From assembly GCA_037893225.1 (NCBI GenBank), contig JAZGUH010000197.1, positions 1,798,001 through 1,862,000 of the forward strand: a DNA stretch of 64,000 nucleotides. The letters are read 5' to 3'. Under the pieces are notes generated by a model that was not told the DNA's origin, ran no database searches, and was given only the letters and a program-made list of their open reading frames with translations. Source of the DNA: Hippasteria phrygiana. Its lineage: Eukaryota; Echinodermata; Asteroidea; Valvatida; Goniasteridae. Positions within the stretch are counted from its first letter, which is position 1. Each line of letters opens with the position of its first letter. This document shows positions 42,723-54,700 of this stretch, piece by piece. Made by a program: the position numbers and the translations under genes.

Positions 42723-43157
42723 CTAGAATATAATTTTTCTCTACGCAAACTACGGTTTTTCCCAGCATCTACAAAACTGTAAACAGGTCAGTGATACAGT
42801 ATTTGCTAGGATGCTAATAGCGCCAAATTCATTTGTTTCTAAAAATTACAGCAAAAGCCAATCTTGTATACTACGTTTAATTACATTGTAAATGATCATG
42901 ATTAAATGTTAGTTTATATTGTCAAAATGTGAAAAGGGTACTAAATTACAATCTCTAACAGAACCTGTGTATCTAAATAACGGGCCCAAACAATCAGAAA
43001 CTCACTCCAAATGTGTAATTTCCTTCTCAGAACTAAAGATTACAAAAAAGCCTAAAAGTGCCTGGCCACTTGTACAAAAGGGACTACAAATTGAAGGAAG
43101 TTTCCAGTTATAATTGTCTGATTATTTTTGTCTTGTTTCTTTTTTTTCAATTCACAG

Positions 43158-43553
43158 CATACATGTCCGAACATCAGCAGTAAAGATGACACGGACAACA
43201 TGGATAGCTTGCCAAGCACATCAAATGCTGGCCAATTGAACCACACGGACCTAGAACCACTGTACTGCAGTAACCTTTCAGAAACAGAGTCGAATAATAA
43301 CAGATTAACAGACTGCAGTATTTTGGATATTTCGAACTGTAGTCTCCTTACAGACACCGAGCCATTACTTTGGTCAGGATCAGAAAGTTCATTTTCAACT
43401 GATGAATCAAAGGAAAATGAGACCCATTCATATTTAACCTGCTCAACACCATCCAAACCAAGTTGCAGCAATGCCATCCTTGGTGAGTTCCCAGAATCAC
43501 CGATTGGCAATAAGCCTTTTGCGAGTGACCCGTACTTTGACCCCGCTGCGTAG
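43158..43553 (+). CDS. Ser/Thr-rich terminal exon of an unidentified gene (right copy)
   Basis: Mirror of 30447-30842, same acceptor. One Ser codon of the left copy (in GEFSESP) is Pro here (GEFPESP). Confidence 0.5.
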   Translation, partial: HTCPNISSKDDTDNMDSLPSTSNAGQLNHTDLEPLYCSNLSETESNNNRLTDCSILDISNCSLLTDTEPLLWSGSESSFSTDESKENETHSYLTCSTPSKPSCSNAILGEFPESPIGNKPFASDPYFDPAA

Positions 43554-43793
43554 TGATTGTTGCCACGACACGTGATTCGGGGCAAGCTTTCTCGCATACG
43601 CGCGTGCAGACACAATGTCAATGCATATCGCATACGTGTCCACTTGCCGTGATCGAAGTACGCGATTCATACGTTTCTTGTCACTTTAAAACGATAAATT
43701 TCCACGCAGATTTTGTCAGACTCTAGTACTGGTTATTGTTAGAATCTAGACATTAACATAAAATACGAAGTTTGTGGGATTTAGTGCTTGAGA

Positions 43794-44070
43794 ATGTCTG
43801 CGAAGAAGCACTGTTCTTACGGAACATGCAACAGCGACTCGCGCTTTTCGGACCGTCCCCACATGAATGGCGTTTGTGGCTAGCCTTTCCGAAGCCGAAG
43901 TCGAACCGTGAGAAGTGTTTCCGTTGGATAAAAAACTGCTCCAGAAAAGACTTTTTGGCGGAGAATGTAACTTACAATACTTACATTTGCTCCAAACATT
44001 TCGTCGGTGGCAATGGGCCAACAGATGACTACACCGGCCCATTACCAGCTTCGACATCTAGCGCGGTGGA
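43794..44070 (+). pseudogene. THAP domain ORF, frameshifted (right copy)
   Basis: Mirror of 29930-30206 with the same early TAG and frame change. Differs from the left copy by an A to G at 44037 (DDYTG instead of DDYTD). The C2CH ligands (Cys7, Cys12 and CSKH) are unchanged. Confidence 0.7.
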
Positions 44071-44489
44071 GATAAACAATTTTGTTTTTGTTTTTATTGG
44101 GAGGGGGCGTAATCATACATGCAGACTATGTGTTACGATGTTGAGTCAATGTGATGGAACTTTTTGTTTCAGGGCCTTGGTTAACCGATTGTTAATTTTA
44201 GTTGAACTTCTTGTTCTTTACAAGATGAAGTGCTTTTCAAATTTTGAAAATAGCAAGAAAGAAAGAACCGGTGTGTGCAGGCAAAATTCAAGGAATGATC
44301 AGTTTATCTTTTTTTTTTGATCATCTCGGGAAATAGCCGCAGTGAGTCAAAGTTCGTTTAGGGGGTAGGGAGGGTGGGGGTTGTTAAAGGCATCAACAAA
44401 ATCTCTCTTTCCATTCTTTTTTTATTTGTGGGAAAGGTTGGAGGAAGAAAGATTCTGTTGAGCAAGGTCTCATTATCGGTTTTTACGTA

Positions 44490-44827
44490 TTAAGTGACTG
44501 GTCTTGCAGAAATTGTTTTTGTATATTTACGAATAAGTTTTCGCCGGTCGTAATCCGCTCGAAAACAAATCAAATAATTGAAGACATCGTATAAATCCTT
44601 CGTGAATCCAGGAAGATTAAATGAGTCAGAAAATGTGCAGCCAGCGTCTTTCAATCTTTTGTCAAGTTGGGGCTTGAAAGATTCGGGTCGGTTGTCAATT
44701 TCAGATTGGCCACGCACTTGCACAGTTCAACCAGTTCTTTCTTCAGGTAACCCGTTATTGAAACCCCTCTCTCTTGAAGAAATGTCTGCAGTTTCTTGTC
44801 GTTCCAACCTTCGAAGTTGTTATCCAT
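44490..44827 (-). pseudogene. SAP-like ORF with a frameshift (right copy)
   Basis: Mirror of 29173-29510; the same break between the two frames is present. Confidence 0.5.
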
Positions 44828-45133
44828 TAAAGAAACTATAATTGCTAAAAATAGGCCGCGTTTCGAGAAGAACATACAACATGTACTGTAACGATTTGAG
44901 CGGTTGTTGTGTTTTAGAGTGGTGACAATCTCTATCGTGCGCTGTTTCACCCAGCGGTAGTTCCAGATACCAGACAGGGAAACCACCACTGGCCGTGCGT
45001 CGCCACGTTGCGGCTTGCCCCGAATCACGTGGTCTAGCAACAACGGTACTGACATGCATAATAATGATCAGTCTGGCAACGACCGGCGCACGCTGTGCAT
45101 CTTAGATTGAGCGAAGACGGGGTACAAGGATCT

Positions 45134-45769
45134 ATGCAAATCAACGCGCAAAAGGCTTATTATTCTCAACAGAGGGGCAAAAAGTGTCAGAGAGAGCCAG
45201 TAGATGTGCTAATTAGTAGCTGCTGTCACCAAAAATGCTTAAAAACATTGTCACTTCTAGATGTAGAACTGAGTCAAATAGAAGTAGATAACATAGGTGT
45301 CTCTAAACAGAGGCAATTCATTTTGGATCATATAAGGGACAAGTGCCAAATTCTTCGAACACCAGATGGTAAAGCGCATGTTGAAAGCCAGTATGTTGTA
45401 CGTGGGAAGCCAGTGTGTGCAAAAGCTTGGTGTGCTACATATGGTTTCACCTACAGAAGGTACTTGAAGTGTGTTAAGATGTTTGAGGAGGGGTTGACAA
45501 CAGTTCTTCATGGGAACAGTGACCGTCAGCACATGCAGGAGAAAACTTCTCAAGCGTTAGGATGGATGAGGTACCTGTTCGAGCGCATTGGAGACTGGTT
45601 ACCACATAAGTCAGTAGTCCATCTTCCTCCCTCGTTCACCAAGAAAGCACTGTACAATCGAATGGCAGAGGAATTTGGCGGGAGAGGTGTTCAGAAAACT
45701 AACATCATCTCGTATGAGTACTTTACTGCTTTGTGGGCTGAGCATCTGCCAAACTTTGTTATTGCCAAG
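45134..45769 (+). CDS. DUF7869-type gene, exon 1 (right copy)
   Basis: ATG at 45134, donor AAG|GTATGT. Same as the left exon 1. Confidence 0.78.
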
Positions 45770-48700
45770 GTATGTAATGTTTATCATAAAAATTACACAA
45801 ATGCAGATTACAATTTAAAATTTTGTCAATTGCTACCTGTAGCTCTAGACAGCAGCATAAGTTAAGAAAGGGGGGGGGGGGGGGGGGTGTTTGGTCTGGG
45901 TGTCTCCTCTTCCACCTCCCCACCATTTAAAATCTTTAATTAAATACACACATACATGTAGATAAACTACATAGCTCAGTACCCCACTGCCAGGGTTCCC
46001 CCTCTCCGTCTTTCCAAAGTCAGTCTGTTGCTCATGAGCAGTCGTTTGAGTAATTTTTGAACCTGTCACTCTGTGGATTTCATAGACTTCATATTTTTAC
46101 AAGTCTTCCACTTTTCTGAAAACTAGAAAGAGGTTGATCTACGCAGTTTGTTTTGGTAATCATCATTATCTGTGATTGTTGTTGTAAATATTCTAGGGTA
46201 CATAATGTCTGTGCACAATCGTTTACAATTTTACTTTGAGATGAAATTTATACAATTGCAAGCAGCTTCATGATTTCAATTGACTAAAAACCCACTATTT
46301 AGTATTTAAGTAAGCCTAGTCCGATATATTGAAGACTCGGATATTTCATGCCATGGAAGCAGTTGCTAGTAGGTGTACATGTTCGTGTACGTACATTTTG
46401 CAATTTTTTTTCACGCAAAAACTTGGTTATGGGCCGGGGCTGAGTTACGTCAGTTAATATGCAGAGTTGCACTATATTTACATACGTTGTGTCGTCACAA
46501 AAATGCTATCACTGGTCAAGAGCATAGATTCCAGCAGGGGGTGGGGGTGATGGGGAAATATATCCCTCACTTTTGAAAGGGGGAGGATCACAAGATCATC
46601 CCTTCCCAATATGAAAAGGGGAAATTTAAAAAGGGCCAGGATCCAATACAAAAATGCAAATTTTATTTTAAAAAAGAGGGTTCAACCCCTCCCCACTTGT
46701 TCCAATGTCCATGGTCGATGGGTTTTGGAAAGCTCATCCTCCTTCCCCCTGCTTGTACGAATCCACACCCTTGTCTCTTACAGTAAGTACAAGTTAAATG
46801 GGTATTATTTTGGCACCATATAGCAAATTTGAGATTTTGGCTAGTGAGTTTGGCTTCATGTCTGCATTTGATGATGAGGCTTCTATGTCAGGCACGGTGG
46901 TTTCCGAACATAATTATTTCGGATTTGCTTGAACCAAGGCAGACAAGGGGCGTGGCAAATCCTACTTCACATTTTTCCACACAAGCCATCCAAAGGTGAT
47001 TTAGTAATCAAGTTTTCAACTGCTCCGACACGGTTGATCTGCAAAATATGTGACAAATGAAAACAAAACCAAACAAAAACAGGATATCTTTCCTGGCAAT
47101 TTGCAATAATCAATAAGACAACACAACGTCAAAATCTTCATTTGCACGACAATATTGGATTCAATTTGCCAGAGTCTGCAACACAAGCATCAGCATCACG
47201 TGGTGTCAACCATGCCTTCATTTACCTGTTAAAAAGTCATTGGTGTCTTCAAGTTACATTGGTCAGTTTCTGTAATAAATTAAACTCAGTGTTTCGGAGG
47301 CGGAACTATCAGTTAGGGGACCAGCGCTAAATTTAGGGGTGAGCGATTTAGCCTTGGTCCTGTACCTGACTATAGTGTTAACATATACTAATTTAATTTT
47401 TTTGTTTTGGGGGGTGGGGGGGGGGGTTGAATTTTACATGTAAACCACCATGGCAGTAAAGTGCACTGCGTACAAACTACCAGGCAGGCAAACGGTTGGA
47501 AAATATTGACAATCAAGATCAGGAATAACGTTACATGAACATGTTCAATGGCACAGGTCTACCTTTGTGCACGTAGGCTGATTGAAGTTCAAGAACAATG
47601 ACGTCAACAACTCAGACAGCATGGTCAGTGTAGACGCAGCTGGTCAATGCTCTTCTCATGGGCGGTAATCGGTGGGGGACGGGGGACATGTTCCCCCACT
47701 TTTTAAAGTGGCGGGGGGGGGAGGGACATCATATTCTTTGCACCCCCTCCCCCACTTTTTCGGCACCAAATATAAAAAGAGCAAGATTAGTTAAAAATGA
47801 ATTAAATTTTGCAAAACAAATATTTGTTTAAAAATGGGATAATGTGGTCGCACCCCAGATGAGCGTCTAGAGTCTAACATTCTCCAGGGCCCTTAAGTGG
47901 GCCCCGGACCCGGGCCCCGGACCCCACACCGTTAGGGTTTCGCGCTTCGCGCTCGCATTACTTCCAATTCAGGAATCCCCCACCCCACTTTTGGGAAGCG
48001 ATTGACGCTTATGGCTCCTCTTGATCAGCCCAAAATATCAGTACCTGGAATCTCGTCGAAGAAAAATCGACACACACCCATTCATGTAAACGGGTGCAAT
48101 CGTGGACCTCCCATTGTTCCTCTTTTGTTTATACTTTTTCGGAAGACCTCCCATTGGTTTTGTACACGATTTTCAATCGTGGACGTTCGGTGAAACGTGG
48201 ACCCCTTTGTCTATACGCCCGAATTATTTTTTCCTAGGTCCACGATTACCGGCATATACAAACTCACACCCATTCAAGTTTAAGCAGGGGCTGTTCGTGC
48301 TATTGTGAATGCACGTACATACTGCAACTGGTACGTATTAAATGTTGAACATTATTTTCAGCATTTTTCCATGGAATTTGAAAAAAACAGTTTTTGTTTC
48401 CCCTCGGTCGGGAGCCAAAATAGGGTCGGTCGGAAATGACAACCAAAGAAATAAAAAGGGACGCCACATATAGTGGTTACACCCAACGACACGCCAAATT
48501 AATTGAAATGGAGCTGTGTCCAATTTGTTGAGTCGGGGCGGGGGATTTGAAATATTTCATAAAAAAGAAATGTTTTTGTTCTTTCCCTTTTTTAAAACGT
48601 TTGATTTTTGCCCACAGCGGCATAGCTGGGGTAGTGGGGATGATGCACACACCCCCATAAAATTGCCTCCCCCCCACTGGAAACTTGGCTAACGTAGAAA

Positions 48701-51700
48701 AGGAAATATAGTACGTGTATAGTTTTGTCGCCCCCCCCCCCCCCCCGTGACGACATCAATCCCCCACCATCACCACAACTTGCCCCTGTGTGAGAACCTT
48801 GGCTATGCGTTTGGTTGTGTCAATTTTGGAGGTTTGCAGATGCCAAAAGTAGAAAAAAAGTAGCCCTTTTGTTTAAATGAAAACAGAATATTTAAAAAAT
48901 AGTTACAAGATCTTTTTAAAGCACGGACAGTACAACTTCTACAGCGCCTGGTAGAACTGCTATAACATTTGCAGAATTTCATGCCCCAGAGGACAAAGTC
49001 CGAAAGTCCGGCAATAGAAGGGGGATAGTATACATACTCAACACTTTCCTTAAAAAAGCTGACATTTATTCACCCGCAAACTATTTTAAAAGCAAGTGGT
49101 TGAGGTTTAAGGCATATACGGTCTATTTGTCAGGCCCGTAGCCCGGTGGGAGGAGGGTACGTGGGGTCGGAGGGTTGGATGACCCCCCCCCCCCCCCCCC
49201 CCCACCATTTTGGCTGTGTGGTCCGGTTTTAATTTGTATTTTTCATCAAAAGAATCCCCCCCCGCTCCCCTTCAAAATTATTTCTAGGGCCAAATACATT
49301 TGGGACAACATTTTTTTTTAAAACAGACCACACCCCGCACTTCAGCTACACCTGCTCGTCGGTTTACGCATGGCCTACGTCTGGGCAGGACGTATCAACA
49401 TTAAAGGGACAAATTGCCTTCAAATGTCATGAAATTTTGCTGTTTGGAAATGTTCCTAATCTTTTATAAGAGTTGTTCATGCAAAAAACACGTATAATGT
49501 GTTGTAATTAGTGAGTAGTCATTACAAAACAAAAATTGGCCGCTGACCCCTGACATCTGACCCGCGAAACATAGACTTATTTCCAGTAGTAAATACCACC
49601 GTCTAAATAATGCGCAAAATACGCTGTAAGAGTCTTTAGGCTGGCGCCGCAGCCAGTGGCCTTATGAACCTATCAGATGATCGCCAGGTACCATTCTCTA
49701 CCGCGCGACACATTTCGCCAGTGCTGCGCGCCGTGCCACAGTACATCAAAATGGATCAACAGAACGTACTTCAACCAGATGCGACTGGAAATACGACTGG
49801 TGAACACGGTCCGCCATTTTGTGGAGGCAAAAATTTGGTTCTACAAAATGGCGGACCGTTATTTGTCACGAAATTAAACAAAAAACACGCAATTTGAAGG
49901 GATTGTTGTGTGAATCTTTATATTCTACTTTTAAAAAAGCTTCCCAACCATATCCATTTAAGTTTTATAGCCCAAATCGCAAAATCCAAAGCAATGTGTC
50001 CCTTTAACAACAAACAATGAAAAAGTTGAATTTTGAGGAATTGTTGCTGGAAGACCACCACTCCTTCGACCTGCGTTTTGAAAAGGTGGCATATATTCCA
50101 ACTGTCCATCGACGTTGTATGCCACCTGTATGATGCTGTATGTACTATAGGGGCGGGGAGTTGCTGTGCATGCCAGACGTACTTAATCAACAAACTGACG
50201 GGGAGATATTGCGCAAAAATATTTTCAGTTTGTGGTTGATTGCCTAAAAACGGAAAAGAAACAAAATTTTGGGTTTAGATTATCAAAAGGAGTGGGGAAT
50301 AATATCTTCCAATTACTTCATCAACTTAAATTGTAAAAATTACCCTTCGGTTCAAAAGTTATTGACTCCAAAAAATGAAGTACAGCCCTTTGTTACACAT
50401 CACCCATTTGTTTGTGCGTAAGCCTTCGGGTTGTTAAGCCAATATACGGAAAACAGTAAGTTGGAATATTTCATAGAAAATGTCTTGTCAGCTTCAATGA
50501 CAACCCCTAAAAGTTAGATAAGTGTTTTTTCTTTGAAATTAGGTACCCAGTATTGAAATTACTTCATTATTTAACGAATTATGGCCATTTTCTATAGGTG
50601 TCCTTTTTCTATATTTCGATGAAATATGGTGTCATTTTGTGGTTCCTTCGACATGAATTGTTCATTAGCTCAAAAATGTAAGGTTTTTTTCCTAATTTTT
50701 GATTCAAAACTAAAAAACTTAAAAACGCATGTTGCTTCCCTTTGTAATACTATACAGGAATCATTTTAAATGATTTTTTTTACAGCTAAATACCATAAAA
50801 AAATGGTCATTCTGTGGTTTGCTACAAACTTTGTCTGTTATTTAAAACGATCATAATCGAATGCTGTGTCTGTTTTGATGATTTTCAAAGGATTTCTCCT
50901 GAATTCTGATGGAATGCACGCACTCTAAATGCCTTAAGGATAGTCTATCTACAAAAAGGAGATCGTCAACCCCCAAAAAATTCCTGCAACTTGAGTTTTA
51001 TTTGTCAACAGAGGGCGCTTTTTTCGTCAGTCTGCGGTCAGGGGAATACAAACCTCGTGCAATAACTGCTATTTTCTGGATTTTGAGGTTGAGAAAAGAG
51101 TTTTCAATGAGTCACTGGGAGTTTTTTTATATTTTACAATATCCGAAGGACTTGTTTGATATTTGAGAACATTGGGATTTGTTTTTTATACATAGATTTG
51201 TAGTTTTTAAATTATCGTCTCTTGGGCGCATTGCCTCCATTTGACTAATTGTAGGTCTACTTGAATAGCGTAAGTATATACATATACATGTATTACAAGT
51301 TCACCTGCACAAAGATGTACGCAACAAATCAAGATTTATGAACCAAGAACAACTATGACTGTTATGGGAAAGCAAATACACGTGTTTACCACAACATTTT
51401 TCAAATCTGAAAGGTGCAGTGGGGGTGCGTCAATTGAACTGGTCGCTCAAGTTCCAAAATATCAATACACTGAAAGATCTAATCCGCATTCAACAATTCC
51501 ACATTTGTTTCCCATTTCCGAATGACTCAATTAGTCAGCTTCTCTCTCAGAAAACCTGTCAATGATCTAATCAGTGGCGTAGCAAGGGGGGGCAAGGGAG
51601 AACCCCCCCCCCCCCCCTGTGGGAACTCTTCCCCCCTCTTGCCCCCCCCCCCCCCCTCTTGAAAATTGGGATATGCGTTACTATAGCGAATTTGCATTAC

Positions 51701-54700
51701 TATATGCGTTACTATAGCGAATTTCCCCCTTGAAAATAGCAATGCCCGCCCCCCCCCCCGTTTCCGCCCTCTAGGAAGAGCCTGGCTACGCCACTGGATC
51801 TAATTAAAAAGCACATTCATACAATAAAAGAAATCCACACGTGCCTTGTCTAAAGTAGTGTCTATGAGGGCGTTCGAATGGATGTACTGGAGAATATATA
51901 TAAGTAGGCCTATGGGAGTCCCAATTTTCAGACTTTTTTGTTTGAATTTGTTAAAGTTCTACTCTCCGTTATCTTCCAAATTATTCCGTCTTCTAATGAA
52001 TTTCTTTAATACTATGCTTTATTTTGAAAAAAAAAAATATTTTGGGCGTCTGTAAACGCCCCAAAAGATACATTCCGCCACAAGTTGATTTATTTGCAGA
52101 TCACCAGTAACTCCACATTTAGAAAGTAATTGTTCGATAACTTATTAATTTGGGTGGATTCTTTTTGTCGTTCGATAGCCCCTTTAAAAAGAAAATAACT
52201 TTTGTACTGCTAGAAAAGTAGCAATTAAAAAGAAAGAAAGAATTTATTTTTTACCCCCAAAACGCATTGACAGTACATCCGTTTAAGGGCAGACGGGCAC
52301 GTCATCTTTAGTGCGTTGCGTTCAGTTTTGGCCTTTTAAGTCTTGAACTTAAACCCCGCCCTTTAAAAGCTTGATCCCAACACCTACGTCCCCCGTTCTT
52401 TGCCCGAACCCCAAAGTGCACTGGCCTAGTTCTGAAGTGCACCCACGACGTGGTGTAACTGGGGGGGGGGGGGGGGCGTTCCCCTCCCAGCTGAAGCCTG
52501 TAACCCCCCCCCCCCGTGACACCCCCCCCCCCCCCCGTGACACCCCCCCCCCCCCCCCCCGAATTTGATGTGCACAAAATAAGCCTATGTATTTAAAGTG
52601 CCCCTAGAAATATTGGTGTATGCACCACGGGTACCTCCCTGCAAACCAGATCATCACTTGAATTAACGTTATATTGGTGGATGAGGGCAAAAAAAAAACC
52701 CAAGTTACCCTTTTCCTCCCGGAATAATATTTTGGAAGACAGGGGTATATGGAGCGTCAAAAGTGGACAACCGTAACTAAATAGAAAAACAATGAACTTG
52801 GAGATGTCATGAAATTATGCAGTGTATAACACATTTGTCTATCTGCGTGAACATCATAATGTAATTATGGTTTTGGCAAATGAATTTTTCAATTCAGTGG
52901 ATATTTTTGTTTTTACATTAATAAAATGTTAAATGAGTGAAAGCCAAAAGCGACTTTGCTTAAGATTTTTTAAATATGAGTTAGCGTTCCATACTCGGTG
53001 TGGACCTGTGAACAAAAGATGTCCACACGAAGCAGGACGGCTGAACCTCCTGTGGACTTGCACACGTCCACACTAGGTTTCCCCCTATGAAAAATGGCTT
53101 TACAGACATTTTTTTGTTAGGGTTATTTGTCGCAAAATGAAGGGAAATACTTCAGGGGATCACTATAATAAAGAAATTGGGTTAAAAGAACGTTCGTAAT
53201 GCAAGTGAAAGCAGTTTTTGTCTTAATTTTTCTTAACTACATGAAAACAAAGCAATGTCCACAGGAGGTATGGAACAACAGTGTGTGTGTGTTTGTGTGT
53301 TTTAATAATTTTTTAAAAGATTATTCATATCGTTTCTGTCAAGAAAAACAATTGATATGTTAAGGCAGGTCTTCAGTGGTCCAGATTAGAGACTGAAAGA
53401 CATGACACTTGTGATGGTGCTTTAAAATGTCAACAGTGTCAAAAAATAGGTTTTGTGTGTGTATGGGTGTGGATTTGCAAACAAAAGATGTCCACACAAT
53501 ACACAATGACAAGACCACCTGTGGATGGTTTTCCACTTTCTGAAAAGTGCTTTCAGAGGCATTTTAGGTTAGGGTTATTTGTCGCAAAATAAAATAGAAT
53601 AGTTTATGAAATCAGTCGAAATTCCATATAAAAAATAGTGTAAAAAATGTGGGTTAATGTTTTTTTCGTAACTACATAAAAACAAAGGAATGTCCACAAA
53701 AGGTATGTTATGTAAGACTGTGTGGGTGTGTTGGGGGGGGGGGGGTGTCGGGACAACACCAAGGTCCGCCCATTGCATACACCACATGAAGGTTGGGTTT
53801 TTAAAAGTTGGATTCATGGACCCGAGTCCATTAAAAGGCCTAAGGAAGAAGTACCAAAAAGCAGTAACAACTAGGACTCTATGTCTCTTCGCTGAACAGA
53901 ACATAGGGCTTTTCCGCATTATTTTTTTATGATGTCACTGCGATTTTTGCTTGCTTGTGACAAGTCTGCCTACCCACCAGGCTTCATGACAATTGGAGCT
54001 ACAAATTTACATGTCTTACGAGAAATTATGCCTTTGATGACGTCATTATGATGGTGCACACATTTTGCTTTTTTTTTTTACATATGTACAACCTAACAAA
54101 GCTATTACAAAAAGGATTTTGAATGCAGCATGTTCTCTTGATGAGATATGGCTTTAAGAAACTTTGAAGTTAAAAAACTTTAACATTACTGTAAAATCGT
54201 ATGATGAAGTCATCATGACGTCACCTCAATTTTCATCTATAACACGAGCTACCATACCAACATACCTGGTTTGAAGGCAATCGGACGTACCGTTCTCTAG
54301 ATATGGGCCCTTGAAAAATGCACCTTTAAGATGACGTCACATGACACGTGATGACGTCATCATGACGTCACGTTTCGGCATACATTTTCAGCTTAGGGTC
54401 TCTGTTTGTGTTAAGCCTGATTAAGATCTGATGTTGTTTAGTGACCAAAGTGGCTCTTACAAAATTCGTGTACAAAGTCTATAGGATTTGGGATAGAACA
54501 AAACAATTAATAGAAAATCAGCCGATGACGTCATCATGACGTTACCTCGGATTTTACATGCTAGTAGCACTATCTACCTACCCACTAATTTGTATGACGA
54601 TCGGACCTATCCTTACATGTGTTTCAAAAAAGCATAATTCTGATGACGTCATGATGACGTTACACAATTTTCACATTTATGTGAAAGAATATAGGAGCTA

